DNA of 64,000 nucleotides, taken from NCBI GenBank assembly GCA_021307315.1, contig JAJSPD010000002.1, positions 992,001 through 1,056,000 on the forward strand, in the 5' to 3' direction. Position numbers and translations under genes: made by a program. The stretch comes from Bisporella sp. PMI_857. Lineage: Eukaryota > Ascomycota > Leotiomycetes > Helotiales > Helotiaceae. This document shows positions 1 through 10,138 of the stretch, piece after piece. A model generated the notes under the pieces. That model was not told the DNA's origin. It saw only the letters and a list, made by a program, of their open reading frames with translations, and searched no databases. Position 1 is the stretch's first letter. The number at the start of each line of letters is the position of its first letter.

Positions 1-1127
1 AGTAAGGGTAAGGGGTAGACCTTTACAAGGGACAAACCTTTGGCATATTAGACTCATGTCATATATTCCCATTATTTTCTAAATTCCATTATACAGGAAG
101 ACCCACCGTGCCTTTTCATTGAGCTCATATCATAAATTGAAGGGGAAACGTAACTAGAATCCCAAAAAATATTTAGTAGGTGTTTGTGATGTTGGTAATC
201 CGTCGCCTTTGTCTCATATATTCTCTGGCTTACATGGATTTTATGAAGTACAGATCATCTTTGGAATGTATTCTGGCACTTGCAAGCACAGCAGCTGGGA
301 ATATATAAGATTAATAATATAAGGGTAATTTGGCAGCCTCGATAAAGTTATAGTCAAGGGAATTGAAATTTTAAACGCCTGATACTCTTGTAGCACATCA
401 CAGCTGGGTAGCAGCCGTGGATTAACAACGTTATTGACACTCATTCAGTATGATTCGAACATTATGATACAAACAGGGTCTGAAATACGATTTCATACTT
501 TAATATCAACCTCAAAACCTCATACCTTCTCGACTTTACTTTATATTCCAGAAGAGCTCCGAACCTTATTGAGCAGATTCTTAATATCATATGGTACGAA
601 TGTAGATGGGTTTGCCGTATCTGGAAATGGCTCGATAAGGAAATTCGGAAAATTGAGCTCTTACATCCATGTGAAGTCAGCACTCATAGTAGGGCAACAT
701 TCAAAATGAACTTGACACCAAGTTTAAAACATGATATTCAAACGAAGAGGATTCTCATGTGATTTGTTTGTGAACCATCGGACCACATCCAGGCGTATTC
801 TTAACATCAAATGATCGAAAGGAGAATCTTGAACCTGATCCAACAGCAATGGCGCCTTCGACACCAGGGGATCCGATATCCTATTTGTTCTCATCAGACA
901 TTTGACGCATTTAGTATATGCAGCTATATCAGTACAAGGTGGATCGAATGACGTATCAGACACATTCATCGTGGCTGCTAACAAGGACTTGGGCTGGAAT
1001 CAGTTAGCTCACTGGCATATGAAGCGTCATCTCTTCAATTTGCTGGATGCCAATAACAGAGACAAAATATTGCTGCAAAAATGGAAGTTCTAGGCGTTAT
1101 CTCTCACGCAAAACTTTGAAACTCGTT
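1..1127. other. AT-rich stretch, no recognised gene
   Basis: Short open frames occur on both strands (for example 434-709 and 902-1093 on plus, 724-984 on minus), but none matches a family I know and none links to another by convincing splice sites. It may be decayed sequence. Confidence 0.5.
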
Positions 1128-1595
1128 CTATGACAATATACAGTTTCTTTTGGTGGCAGAAAACTCCTGGACGTCAGTCAAGCTCGAACCTAACTCCCAT
1201 ACCATCCATACGGTCAGCAATCTAGCTTTCACCAGCTCACGGGCGCTGGATCTGATTTTATTCCTGTCTGATGTAGCAAAAGCCTCTATTTTAGAGCATC
1301 TTGCGATCCGCTCCTGAAGTATTTGATTCTGCCCGGTTCTGCTATATGCAACGAGGCTCAACTTCCCGAGATTCTTAATACAAAAATGCCATACAAACGG
1401 GGCAGCCCACTGCAGGGAAATCAGCTGTAATATAGGGCGGCCGCACTCTTGGGTGTTATTGGAGATAAGCCGCATTACCTTCTTAGGGGCTCTATCCATT
1501 TTCACGGGTAAATGCAATCCTAAATACCACCCAGCCTCTCCCAGCCGCCCAAGGTCTAACTGGTGCCTAAAATTTGTTCTGAGTAGCAATTTCAT
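1128..1595 (-). CDS. Uncertain ORF, 155 aa, function unknown
   Basis: This is the longest uninterrupted minus-strand frame in the first 3 kb. The predicted protein is basic, mixed in composition, and has no signal peptide, membrane helix or motif that I recognise. It lies in AT-rich DNA among short disconnected frames, so it may be a chance frame or part of a decayed gene. I do not assign a function, and existence as a gene is doubtful. Confidence 0.15.
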   Translation of the reverse strand: MKLLLRTNFRHQLDLGRLGEAGWYLGLHLPVKMDRAPKKVMRLISNNTQECGRPILQLISLQWAAPFVWHFCIKNLGKLSLVAYSRTGQNQILQERIARCSKIEAFATSDRNKIRSSARELVKARLLTVWMVWELGSSLTDVQEFSATKRNCILS

Positions 1596-1765
1596 TTAGA
1601 TGTTGGCTGAATCTAAGATCTTCAATCTTCAATCAATTCGAACTTTGCAAGCGGAAAGCTAGTACCACGCAAGAGCAAGATCATATCTTCGTATAACTCC
1701 CCTCGAAGGCACAGAAACCCATCAACTACATCAAATATAGATCCTGAAATCTAGAGCATAGGAAA

Positions 1766-2095
1766 ATGTATCCATGGTATTTGCCAGGAACCTCCACACG
1801 GACATTTCTAGCAATATGGTGGTTCCTAATGGTAATGATGCCCCGAACCATCCTCCCGATATTCCTGTCTGGATATATCACCATGTTCACACTGGAATGT
1901 CTCGGGAACACGCGATCAACGTCCTCTGGAATTCACTATTTGGAAGGGGATGTAGCGAGGGCTTTTCCGGACCAGCAGGAGAGGCTGGCGTGGCACAGGA
2001 GGAAAGCGGCAGAGCCAAGGTTGGAGAAGGTGTTGTGGAAGCTACAATGGAGGAATATTAATGGAGGAACGGATCAGAGTTCCCAAAACCGGTAA
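1766..2095 (+). CDS. Uncertain ORF with one hydrophobic segment
   Basis: The frame encodes about 109 residues. A hydrophobic stretch near residues 13-45 is rich in Trp, Leu, Ile and Met and could be one or two membrane helices; a charged tail follows. The frame ends just beside a good donor (GTAAGT at 2091), and an open stretch follows a possible acceptor near 2170, but the phases I tried do not join cleanly. A second frame (1774-2061) overlaps it. I recognise no family. It may be a fragment of a membrane protein gene or a chance frame. Confidence 0.2.
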   Translation: MYPWYLPGTSTRTFLAIWWFLMVMMPRTILPIFLSGYITMFTLECLGNTRSTSSGIHYLEGDVARAFPDQQERLAWHRRKAAEPRLEKVLWKLQWRNINGGTDQSSQNR

Positions 2096-2589
2096 GTTCG
2101 TGATTTCTCCATACTCGTTACTTCATATCGATCTTTTATTAGCTGCATAATTTCGCGTGGTGACTTCTAGACGAGAGATGATACGCCGAGGATGTTGGCG
2201 GTGGGTGATGAAGAATGGTCGGAAACTCACAATAAAGCAAGCATGACATTCATTTGAGTCATGAAGCCTATTGATACGTCCTCGACTCGGCCACACCTAA
2301 TGCCCACACTTCGAAATCTTGGATAATGTTAGCGTCTGATTATGAAAAGGATTATTGGATTATGCACTCACAACTGAACTTGAATACTTTTTTTTTAGTG
2401 TTTGGTTTATGATTGCTGCTTTAGATACATTCGCGACTGAGCCTGATAGCGACCCATAATCACAGCCTCCTCAGTTTCTCTTACTATAAAGCATCTACTT
2501 ACAGCCCAAACGAGGCTATAGCTATACATCGCCGGACTCGTATCTCTTCATTATAAACTCACAACGCCGCTTCCTTTCCACAATTTGCG

Positions 2590-3140
2590 GGGTTCACAAA
2601 GCTAAAGAATATAGCTTGGTGAACTTCAGTTCCTCGATTGTGGGAGGCTCTCTGTTGTCGTCATCGTTTTCGTCAATATTTTCTTTACCACTATATCTGT
2701 GAACAACGCCAGTCTTTAGTGAGATTCCTACAGGTTAGTTCTGGTTGATACAAGCCTAACACCTCGATCTGGAGTAAAATTCGGATTCCGGGCTTGTCGA
2801 CTCCAGTGCCAATAGCGGCAACTCTAGCTCCAGTTGGTGTTCTAAATTGTGTCTCGCTCGGCTTTATGATCTGGAATGTCTTAAAATTCTAATTGGCTTC
2901 AAGACAGGTTTGGAATGCGGAGCAGTTGGGACATAAGTGTAAGACATAGGGACAAAAGCGGTCGTCTTGAGCGCGTCGAAATAATTACAAGTATTCTGGA
3001 AATTTCTCTGCTTAATGCTGGTTGCACAAATCAGACTTCAAAAATGATGCTAGAGGGGAAATCAGACGTCTTGCTTGAGATGGAAAGGGCTTTCTACAAG
3101 GTAAAATGGAATGGCATACTTTGGAACTTATTAAATTGAA
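2590..3140 (-). pseudogene. Coding remnant, minus strand, family uncertain
   Basis: Translated on the minus strand, several short segments read like protein although no long frame is open. One reads ARVAAIGTGVDKPGIRI; a later one contains KTGVVHRYSGKENIDENDDD followed by REPPTIEELKFTK. An upstream segment reads FDALKTTAFVPMSYTYVP. The first segment resembles the Asp box of subtilisin-like proteases (consensus near IDTGVD, here with Gly for the catalytic Asp) and less well the GTGVDIPG motif of RecQ-type helicases. The segments lie in different frames and contain stops. I infer a decayed gene and cannot decide the family. Confidence 0.25.
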
Positions 3141-3535
3141 ATGAAGGAATTTAGGAATGCATAATTAATATACTTCAAAGCTACAGCATATGTAAATATA
3201 TAGATTCTGTGAACCGGATTTGAGGTAGATCCTCTAATCTTGATGAACCCTCTAGTCTCACCTAGAAAAAGGGTCCTCTAATCTAGCAATATATACTATG
3301 GAAACACGGTCCTGTGACTGTATCTTGGCCCTCTAGTCTTTTGTATATCGCTTTTGATCCTCTGATCAAGGTAGACTTGAGGGTAAGTAATTAGTCAAAA
3401 GCTGACTTACCAGCGAATATTGCCTCGAGCAGAGAATTCTCTTCTGCCATCATCTCATTAACTCTTCAGATGCAACGCAAGAACTAACGGAGGACTTGGT
3501 GCGTCCGCTCTGAAATAATTAAAATCAACCCTGTT
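3141..3535. repeat. Degenerate short repeats, CCTCTARTCT type
   Basis: Five near-copies of the decamer CCTCTARTCT occur within about 140 bases, at 3231, 3249, 3275, 3330 and 3359 (the last ends CTGATC). Spacing is irregular, so this is not a simple tandem array. The rest of this stretch shows no gene. Confidence 0.4.
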
Positions 3536-3539
3536 TAGA

Positions 3540-4290
3540 CTCCTCTTGAATCACATAAACCTCATCGCCGCTTTCCCTGTAAAGCGTTCCAGATCCGGCC
3601 CCTCAGTTAGCAATGTATCTTCAAGTTTAATCTTTCTCTTCCCCTCCTCATCCTTCCCGAAACTATATGTCGTCCCTCATTCAACGTTTCCATCTCCCAC
3701 GCTGCGCCAAAGATCTCTTTCAAAATCTTCGTCAACCGCCGTCAAAATTCACATTCCTGCTGAAACCCACACTCACAAAGCGCATCTCCGCAATGACAAC
3801 TCCCTTATTTGCGCCTTCCTTGGCTGTGTCCTCACACTTTCCGTCTATTGCATCACGCATGATCACCACACCAGATATTATATACAGCGTCCACGAGCCG
3901 TGTTGCTGCTCAAGGCACCATTCTCTAGCCGGGTCATATAGACTGTCATCGATTTCTGCCCGTGTAGGCTGCTTTAAAAAATGTATCCTGGCTATCAAAC
4001 TCAATCACCATTTTCTTCACAAGCCGCCTTCGGCCTTGATATCCACACCGGGAATGGTTCCCGTTGGAAGTTGGGCCTTGCTCGAGAGCGAGAGACCGGA
4101 TCTGGGCGGCGTCTGGGTCTATTTCAATGAGCGGTTCCTCGTGTCATAGATAGGCATATCGGCTTGGCAGGGTCGGGGACCAGCTGGGTTCGGGTTCGGA
4201 CGTGGTCTAGTCATTTCAGGGAGCGGACGAGGGGACCCAGGTGAAGGGAGCCGATAGCTTGTTCATCGTCTGTAACAGGAAATGTTTGGG
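3540..4290 (-). pseudogene. Frame-broken coding remnant, unknown family
   Basis: Read on the minus strand, protein-like segments follow one another in changing frames. They include EIDPDAAQIRSLALEQGPTS, then MVIEFDSQDTFFKAAYTG, then the open 3732-4004 segment with SLYDPAREWCLEQQHGSWTL and VVIAEMRFVSVGFSRN, and finally YSFGKDEEGKRKIKLEDTLL. Composition is mixed and charged, as in a soluble protein. The plus-strand frames here (3546-3941 and 3667-4149) are Ser/Pro/Leu-rich and look like antisense shadows. I count at least two frame changes and see no clear splice sites at them, so I call a pseudogene. I do not recognise the family. Confidence 0.35.
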
Positions 4291-5158
4291 GACGAAAGTT
4301 TGTTTGGCGAAGAACAATCCAGCATTTCTCCTGCTCTGTTTTTGCTTAATTGGACTGATCTGTTAGCTGGTACTGGTGCTGTTGTTGTCAGCGGTGCAAA
4401 GTTGCCTGTTGTAAAGCTGAATGCTAAACTTACTGCAGCTTTATAGTGATAAAGTTACGGCTATGCCTTTCTTCTTATCGTGGGACAGGTTCTCCGTCTT
4501 ACTTCCGCTGAGACCTAGACTTCAACCATAGCTATGTAGCCTTGCTTTGACTGCCTGCATTCGAATGTGCCTGGCTTACTAGTGGCGATTCATTAAGGCT
4601 TTGCCCCGAGTGGCCCTCCATCCTGATGCTCCAGGGCCTGTAGGTAACACAGGACTAACATATGCCGAGAGGATGCCGAGTGGGGTAACTCTATACGTAT
4701 TGCTGCAATTAAACCGTAAATAAGCCAACAAATATATGTAGTGCGATGACACCGCTTCTGGATGCTATATTGTCTAGAGAAGCGCCAAACAAATTTCACC
4801 CAAACAAAACGGTCTGGTAGAATGCAGTAACAACAGAATAAAGAATACGACCCAATGATGCAACCAGAGGACCAACGGTTACCACCAATCACCAAATTGG
4901 GAAAGATCGACAGACAGCCTTTCCGTCAATCTCTTCTTTCTTCATATTGCATAAAATCTGTTACACTGGTTGCCTGTTTGCTTCAAGTAGGGGCCGTGGA
5001 AACAGTCGGAAAAGTATCAACCGTCATCTTCCACCTCTTCATTTGAATTATCTCTTCCCCCCTTCACCCTTGGGTAATAGTCACTTCCAAAAATCCCAGA
5101 ACTCCAGGAGACAGCTATCTATTTCATCAATACTGCAAACAACTTAATTGTCAATAAG
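4291..5158. other. Intergenic, upstream of the cupin gene
   Basis: No supported gene. Short frames at 4593-4895 (minus) and 4855-5147 (plus) have no recognisable features. The last 150 bases before 5159 are pyrimidine-rich on the plus strand, as is common in fungal promoters. Confidence 0.5.
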
Positions 5159-5623
5159 ATGGAGATATCGCCCTCCGCGCAGGACGTTATCGCGGCCTTG
5201 AACCTCATTCCACATCCCGAGAAGGGCTACTTCATCGAAACCTTCCGGGACACTGAAGGCACAACCGAACACCAATCCCACAGCACTTGTATTTACTATC
5301 TTTTAGAGGGCGACTCTGGGGTCTCACACTGGCACCGCGTCCTTGATGCCGTTGAGGTTTGGCATCATTATGCCGGCGCTCCTCTGAAACTCTCTCTGTC
5401 CTGTGATGACGGGAAGCCCATAAGACATGTAGTGCTTGGGAAAGATATTTGGAGTGGGCAGAAGCCCCAAGCCGTAGTGCATAGGAAGGAATGGCAGCAC
5501 GCTCAGAGCCTCGGCGCGTGGACCTTGGTAGGATGTACAGTCGCCCCAGCATTTACCATGGAGAACTTTGAGATGGCTCAGGAGGGATGGGAGCCGAGGG
5601 GGGCGGATGATGCAACCAAGTAA
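5159..5623 (+). CDS. DUF985 family cupin (Cupin_5), cytosolic
   Basis: A single-exon gene for 154 residues, about the usual length of the family. The DUF985 signature is complete: LNLIPHPEKGYFIETFRD near residues 14-31, the IYYLLEG strand (45-51), the cupin core SHWHRV with His59, EVWHHYAG (66-73), and the terminal LVGCTVAP and FEMA blocks. There is no signal peptide, so it is probably intracellular. Family members have a cupin barrel; their substrate is unknown to me. The start at 5159 sits right before the conserved N-terminal block. A second, divergent member lies in opposite orientation at 7496-8044, with one unrelated gene between them. The fold assignment is firm and the role unknown. 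Confidence 0.9.
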   Translation: MEISPSAQDVIAALNLIPHPEKGYFIETFRDTEGTTEHQSHSTCIYYLLEGDSGVSHWHRVLDAVEVWHHYAGAPLKLSLSCDDGKPIRHVVLGKDIWSGQKPQAVVHRKEWQHAQSLGAWTLVGCTVAPAFTMENFEMAQEGWEPRGADDATK

Positions 5624-5850
5624 TCAAATCCATCACTGATTGGTTGCCTGTTACAATGTCTATAGTGCAGACCTATATGCCGTACAGTTGTCAGTCAGGT
5701 AACAAACGGTCAGTGTAACCACCTTGAACGAGCCTTACATATCTACATAAATATGGCCATTTCGAAATATTTTGACCTAGCCCCTAAGCCTCGCTCTCCT
5801 GTCCCTACAGTAAAATCTTAGCCAGAAAAAAAAACGCTTCTGGTTTCAGC

Positions 5851-6784
5851 ATGGATGCTATCAAGAAAGACCTCCCTATGTCCATGACTATGGCAGCCTT
5901 TACTGGCATCTCATGGTATATCGGTGTTGAAATCAACTTCTCGCTCTTCATCCTCTTCAAGAGATGGCGAGGGCTTTACTTCTGGTCGTGCGCGCTAGGA
6001 TCCTGGGGAGTTATCCTGCAGCCTCTATTCATTATCCTTGCAGACTTTGGGATATGGTCGAATCTCAAAGCATCCGTCCCCATGATTTACTTGACATGGC
6101 TCATCATGGTGGTGCCCCAGAGCTGGGTCTTATTTTCGCGATTGCACTTGATCATGCAAAAGCAGAGACTATTGCGATATATTGGGGGCATATTGCTTTT
6201 CACTTCAATTGCTTTCTCGGTGCCGACCATGATAGTTGGGAGTCTCGCCGTAAGATAACCTCAAAGAATTCAGCTAGCAACGGCAACTAATACATATATA
6301 GCAAGCTATGACCGTGAACCCGTCTCTTCAACACATCAATTTATTATGGGACAGGGTTCAGCTTACTGTCTTCTTTGTCCAAGAGACCCTGCTAAGCGCA
6401 TTATACATCTACGAGACGCGCAAGTATGTGCGAACCGCCTCACTCCTCAACAAGCCGCCAGTGACTCATTCCTTCACCAACATCGACGCTAGCAATAATG
6501 GTGTGTTCTGGCACCTTATCTATATGAACTTGCTAGTGATTATCCTCGACATTGCCTTGCTTGGCATTCAGTACGCCAATTTGTTCTACTTGCAAGGGGC
6601 CTTCAAGCCGTGCGTGTACGGTATCAAGCTCAAAGTCGAGTTCGTCGTCCTCAACCGCCTGGTCAAGAGCATCCAGACACGTAACGGCAGCATTCCATAT
6701 AACCACTATCAAAACACCGAAAGCCGTGATGCTACACTAGTATCACACACACCTAGAGCAAGAGAACTTTCACTTGATCATTAA
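5851..6784 (+). CDS. DUF7703 family integral membrane protein
   Basis: Two exons, 5851-6249 and 6302-6784, joined in phase 0 give 293 residues. The 52-nt intron has donor GTAAGA, branch CAACTAAT and acceptor TATAG. Without it the frame stops at 6258. The protein has about seven hydrophobic segments, with the typical fungal pattern FWSCALGSWGV, a WLIMVVPQSWVLFSRLHL helix, VFFVQETLLSALYIYETR, and IALLGIQYANLFYLQGAFKP, which I recognise from DUF7703 proteins. The basic, Ser-rich C-terminus is probably cytosolic. No molecular function is known to me for this family; a receptor-like or transporter-like role is only a guess from topology. Confidence 0.85.
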
Positions 6785-7495
6785 AGTCGAGAATTGGGGG
6801 TAAGGGCCAAACATACCATATCGGTTTGGACCCCTTGGGTAGGAATCGGAAGGATTAGGCCGCGCTTTCAGAGGCAGTATCACTGGAGCTGGTGGAAGTC
6901 TATCGGAGGACCTAATAATTGATGGAACGGCAATCAAAATAATGCGTGCTTGGTTAACTAAGGAGAAGATAAGCTATAGCTCCAGGACGAAGGGTGAGTC
7001 GTTATGCCCTATTGCAGTTTAAACTCCGTCGGGCGATATATCTTATTTATTTTGCTAAACTATTTCTTCAAGCTTGGTATGTGGTTATTTGTAGGAGTAT
7101 GTTCGTTTAGATACTTCCCTCCATGTACTTGGTGTATGAGGCCTAGATCGTAGAGCTTGGTGCATTTGTCTTGGCCCCCTTTCATATGTTTTCGCTCATT
7201 TATTCAGCTTCACAATCAAGTTTTACAAGTTTCACATATCGCCTTCTGTAACTACTGCAAAGTGTATAAAAACGAATTATAGTGTAAAAACTAATACTAA
7301 CCGGTGGATAACTTCCTTGAGTCTAGAAAACTATTGTATTAGTTCATATTTAGAAATACACAAGTTAAAAATCCCTCATGTTGCACTACATAGCCTAACC
7401 TATCAGCCGCTTATAAGTTAATAGGCTAAATTAGACAGCTATAGATATATATCATTGTTACATCGATTACCATGTCTGATAGCATTAATTGGCCC
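6785..7495. other. AT-rich intergenic
   Basis: Lies between the convergent DUF7703 and second cupin genes. I see no open frame or repeat worth calling; the DNA becomes strongly AT-rich after about 7040. Confidence 0.6.
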
Positions 7496-8044
7496 TTAGG
7501 CACCATCCGGCTGCCATTCAGGAGGCGCCAACTCAAAACCAGATTGTATAAATGCAGGGGCCACTAGAAACTATAAGCCAACTTAAATACGCCTCGGGGG
7601 AGGGGGATTACCAGTCGTTCCTACCAAAGTCCATTCCCCGTGGCTCAGAGCCTGCTGCCATTCTTGCGCCATGATAATCACCTGTGGGCTTTGATTACCA
7701 AAGATATCTGGACCCAATAGCTTCTGTCTCACAGGCTGACCATCGTCAAATGATAAGAAAAGCGTCATCGGCGATCCGGCGTAATAATGCCACACCTCAG
7801 ACGCATCGACCCTATGCCAATACGATTTGCCGACGGCGCCCTCCAGTAAGTAATAAATCGCGGTGCTGACAGAGCGGTTACCGTATGTCGCCGGGTCGCG
7901 GAAGGTTTCTATATAGTACCCCTTCTCTACGCTCGGTACCAATCCCAGCTGGTCGATGACATCTTGTGTAGTCACTTTTCCAGTGAGCGCTTTAATGGGT
8001 ACTAGCCCCGATAAGATGTAAAGCAGCCCAAATTTTATAAGCAT
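7496..8044 (-). CDS. DUF985 family cupin with signal peptide
   Basis: Two exons on the minus strand, 8044-7612 and 7563-7496, with a 48-nt intron (donor GTAATC, acceptor TTTCTAG), give 166 residues. Read without the intron the protein ends early in a Pro/Arg run and lacks the family's last block; spliced, it regains TVAPAF, FELAPPEW and a normal end. Core motifs are visible: LGLVPSVEKGYYIETFRD (33-50), IYYLLEG (63-69), YWHRV with His77, EVWHYYAG (83-90). Residues 1-20 are hydrophobic with a short positive start, as in a secretion signal; the neighbouring cupin lacks this. The donor is not the best consensus, but the recovered motif makes the intron convincing. Substrate unknown. Confidence 0.85.
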
Positions 8045-9673
8045 GGCAAAGGCTGGCTGAAGGTGTCAAACTATGGACACAATAAGCAGAACGGTGATAA
8101 TCGCTGGTTGTGTCCATGGCGAACAATCGAAAATGGGGTTTGAGTAGGTTTCGGTATGGCCGGCACAAATTACCTCTCACTATGGCATGCATTAGTAAAC
8201 ATAGCAAAAATATCCCTGCCTTGCAGTTGTACGTAGTACAGGCACGTGCCAATAGATGGACGCGCTGACCGCCGTCCATTTTCAGCCTAGTCAGTATTAC
8301 GGCGTACTTCCATCGCAATATCAATGAACCTAAGCCTACTAAACTTATTTAATTCCTCGTCATTACATACACTATCATTTTGTCTTACTATTCAAATAGT
8401 CGCATACGCGCTGTAGCTGTGCAGTTATGTGATGTATTGACATGTGCCCATGCCCTACCCTTATACGTGTAGATAGCCTTTCCACTTTGTTTGATCTCTA
8501 GTTAATAGAGAATTGAATTGCATAGTATAGATTGTACGGATGTGCTCCTGTGATGCTTATTCAAAAGCCTAATAATAGTTTAATTTTGGTTTAAAAGTTT
8601 AATTTATCTAATAATTGATTTAGCGTACTATTTTGTAATGGTGAACTTTTTATCAGATCTCCTTAATTGTGGCCGAGCCATGATCCGCATTTTGTATAGT
8701 ACGTGTCTCTTGCCGATACTAATTACAGCGCAGTTAATTCAATGCCGTGTAGTATAGCCAGATTTGAAAGTACCGGTACAGCAGATAATCAAATTTAAGA
8801 GATCAGAAAGGTAGTGCATGATTGCAGATTATTACACTATATTGAAGGCTTCAGAAAAGTCGAACATAGAGAGTAGGAGGCATAAGCAAGTGCTGAAATA
8901 TAAAGGAGAAACGTACGAAGCCAAAACAAAATTTAAAGAAGTCAATGTGCAAGAATAAAATGGTTTTGAAATCGAAAAGGCGAAAGGCGAAAGTTTGCCA
9001 ACACAGATATTATTGAACAAGAAACAAAAGGCTCTTCCTAAGTCTGAAATTACATGACACAATAGCGGAAACCAAATTCCTACTTAGGCCATGAAGCCCC
9101 GAAACCTATTGACTTATTATGCAAGGAAAACTTAACCAGACAATACGATTTTCCATTTCATACAATGGCTAATCGCTGTTTATTGGCTCGCTTAGTCCCC
9201 ACTACCCCTTTTATAGCCTTATCCATCCATACAAACCTCCACCTGTTGCCGTGTATCATTTGTAGAGTAGTGTCTACTTAATCGATTGTGTCCACAAACG
9301 CACTGAGGCAACCTAGAGCCTTGTTGTTCAATCCCTGCCAAAAATTGTGATAATACCTATAGCGCAGGGAGATCTTATTCGTGGAGATGATCTCATCGTT
9401 TTATAGATAACTGTACTATCATAAGATGGTCCAAAAGAGCATCGTAAAGCAACATAAATTGTTCTAAGAAGCTTCTCGGGCATGAGGGCATGGTCAGAAA
9501 GTTAGCTTATCCTGAATAGCAGAGAACCTTTCAGACTAACTCCATCCACTCACCAGCTCAATGTCCATGCTGACGTAATCAATTTTTCATCGCTCATTTG
9601 TAACCTCGGCTCAATGATGCTTTGGACATCACTCCATCATTCTTCTTTCACCTCAGTCTCACAATATCCCACA
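8045..9673. other. Long AT-rich intergenic region
   Basis: No supported gene. The minus frame 7992-8324 overlaps the cupin start and looks spurious; 8832-9062 is hydrophobic by base composition only. Long A/T runs dominate between about 8330 and 9300. Confidence 0.6.
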
Positions 9674-10138
9674 ATGGCTACAAAACAAATAGAAGCCCTC
9701 ACCTTAGAAGGTGCCAAAATAGCTATAGCAGCTTCCGAGAAGAAAGCCAAAGAGATTGGGGTAGATATGAACATAGCTATCGTCGATGCATCAACACATC
9801 TCCTCCACTTCAGCCGAATGCCCAATGCCAAAATCACCAGCATATCGATAGCCATAGACAAAGCCTTCACAGCGGCAGGCCATAGGCAGGGAACACATTT
9901 ATATAAGGATGCGGTATGGCCGGGAGGGGTGGCATATGGGTTGGGCAACAGCAATGGTGGGCGGTTCACGACTTTTGGCGGCGGGCTGCCAATTTTGAAT
10001 ATGAATGGTGAGGTTATTGGGGGAATTGGAGCGAGCACGGGCACGCCGGCGCAAGATCAGCAAGTGGTCCAGGCTGGTGTTGATGCGCTGAACAGCATTT
10101 TAAACAAAGGGACTGGTGCATCGAAAGCCAAGCTTTAA
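9674..10138 (+). CDS. GlcG/HbpS-like protein (DUF336 family)
   Basis: A single-exon gene of 154 residues. I place the start at 9674 (MATKQIEALTLEGA) rather than at 9614, because the family begins with this first helix and the 20 extra upstream residues look like leader DNA. Recognisable blocks are the helix with AIAASEKKAKEIGVDMNIAIVDA, then SRMPNAKITSISIAIDKAFTA, and the glycine-rich FGGGLPI and GGIGASTGTPAQD. Bacterial relatives include GlcG and the haem-binding HbpS; in fungi the role is not established. A link to haem is not shown by this sequence, though HEM1 lies about 8 kb downstream. Antisense frame 9637-10044 is a shadow. Confidence 0.88.
   Translation: MATKQIEALTLEGAKIAIAASEKKAKEIGVDMNIAIVDASTHLLHFSRMPNAKITSISIAIDKAFTAAGHRQGTHLYKDAVWPGGVAYGLGNSNGGRFTTFGGGLPILNMNGEVIGGIGASTGTPAQDQQVVQAGVDALNSILNKGTGASKAKL

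Noticed and set aside
3546..4149. Plus-strand frames of 131 and 160 residues
   Set aside because: Two phases overlap, composition is Ser/Leu/Pro-rich without motifs, and the minus strand reads better as protein.
4593..4895. 100-residue minus frame rich in Cys, Trp and Ile
   Set aside because: No family features, no nearby splice structure; composition follows local bases.
9637..10044. 135-residue minus frame across the GlcG-like gene
   Set aside because: Entirely antisense to a well-supported gene; Pro/Ala-rich composition is the mirror of the Gly-rich coding strand.
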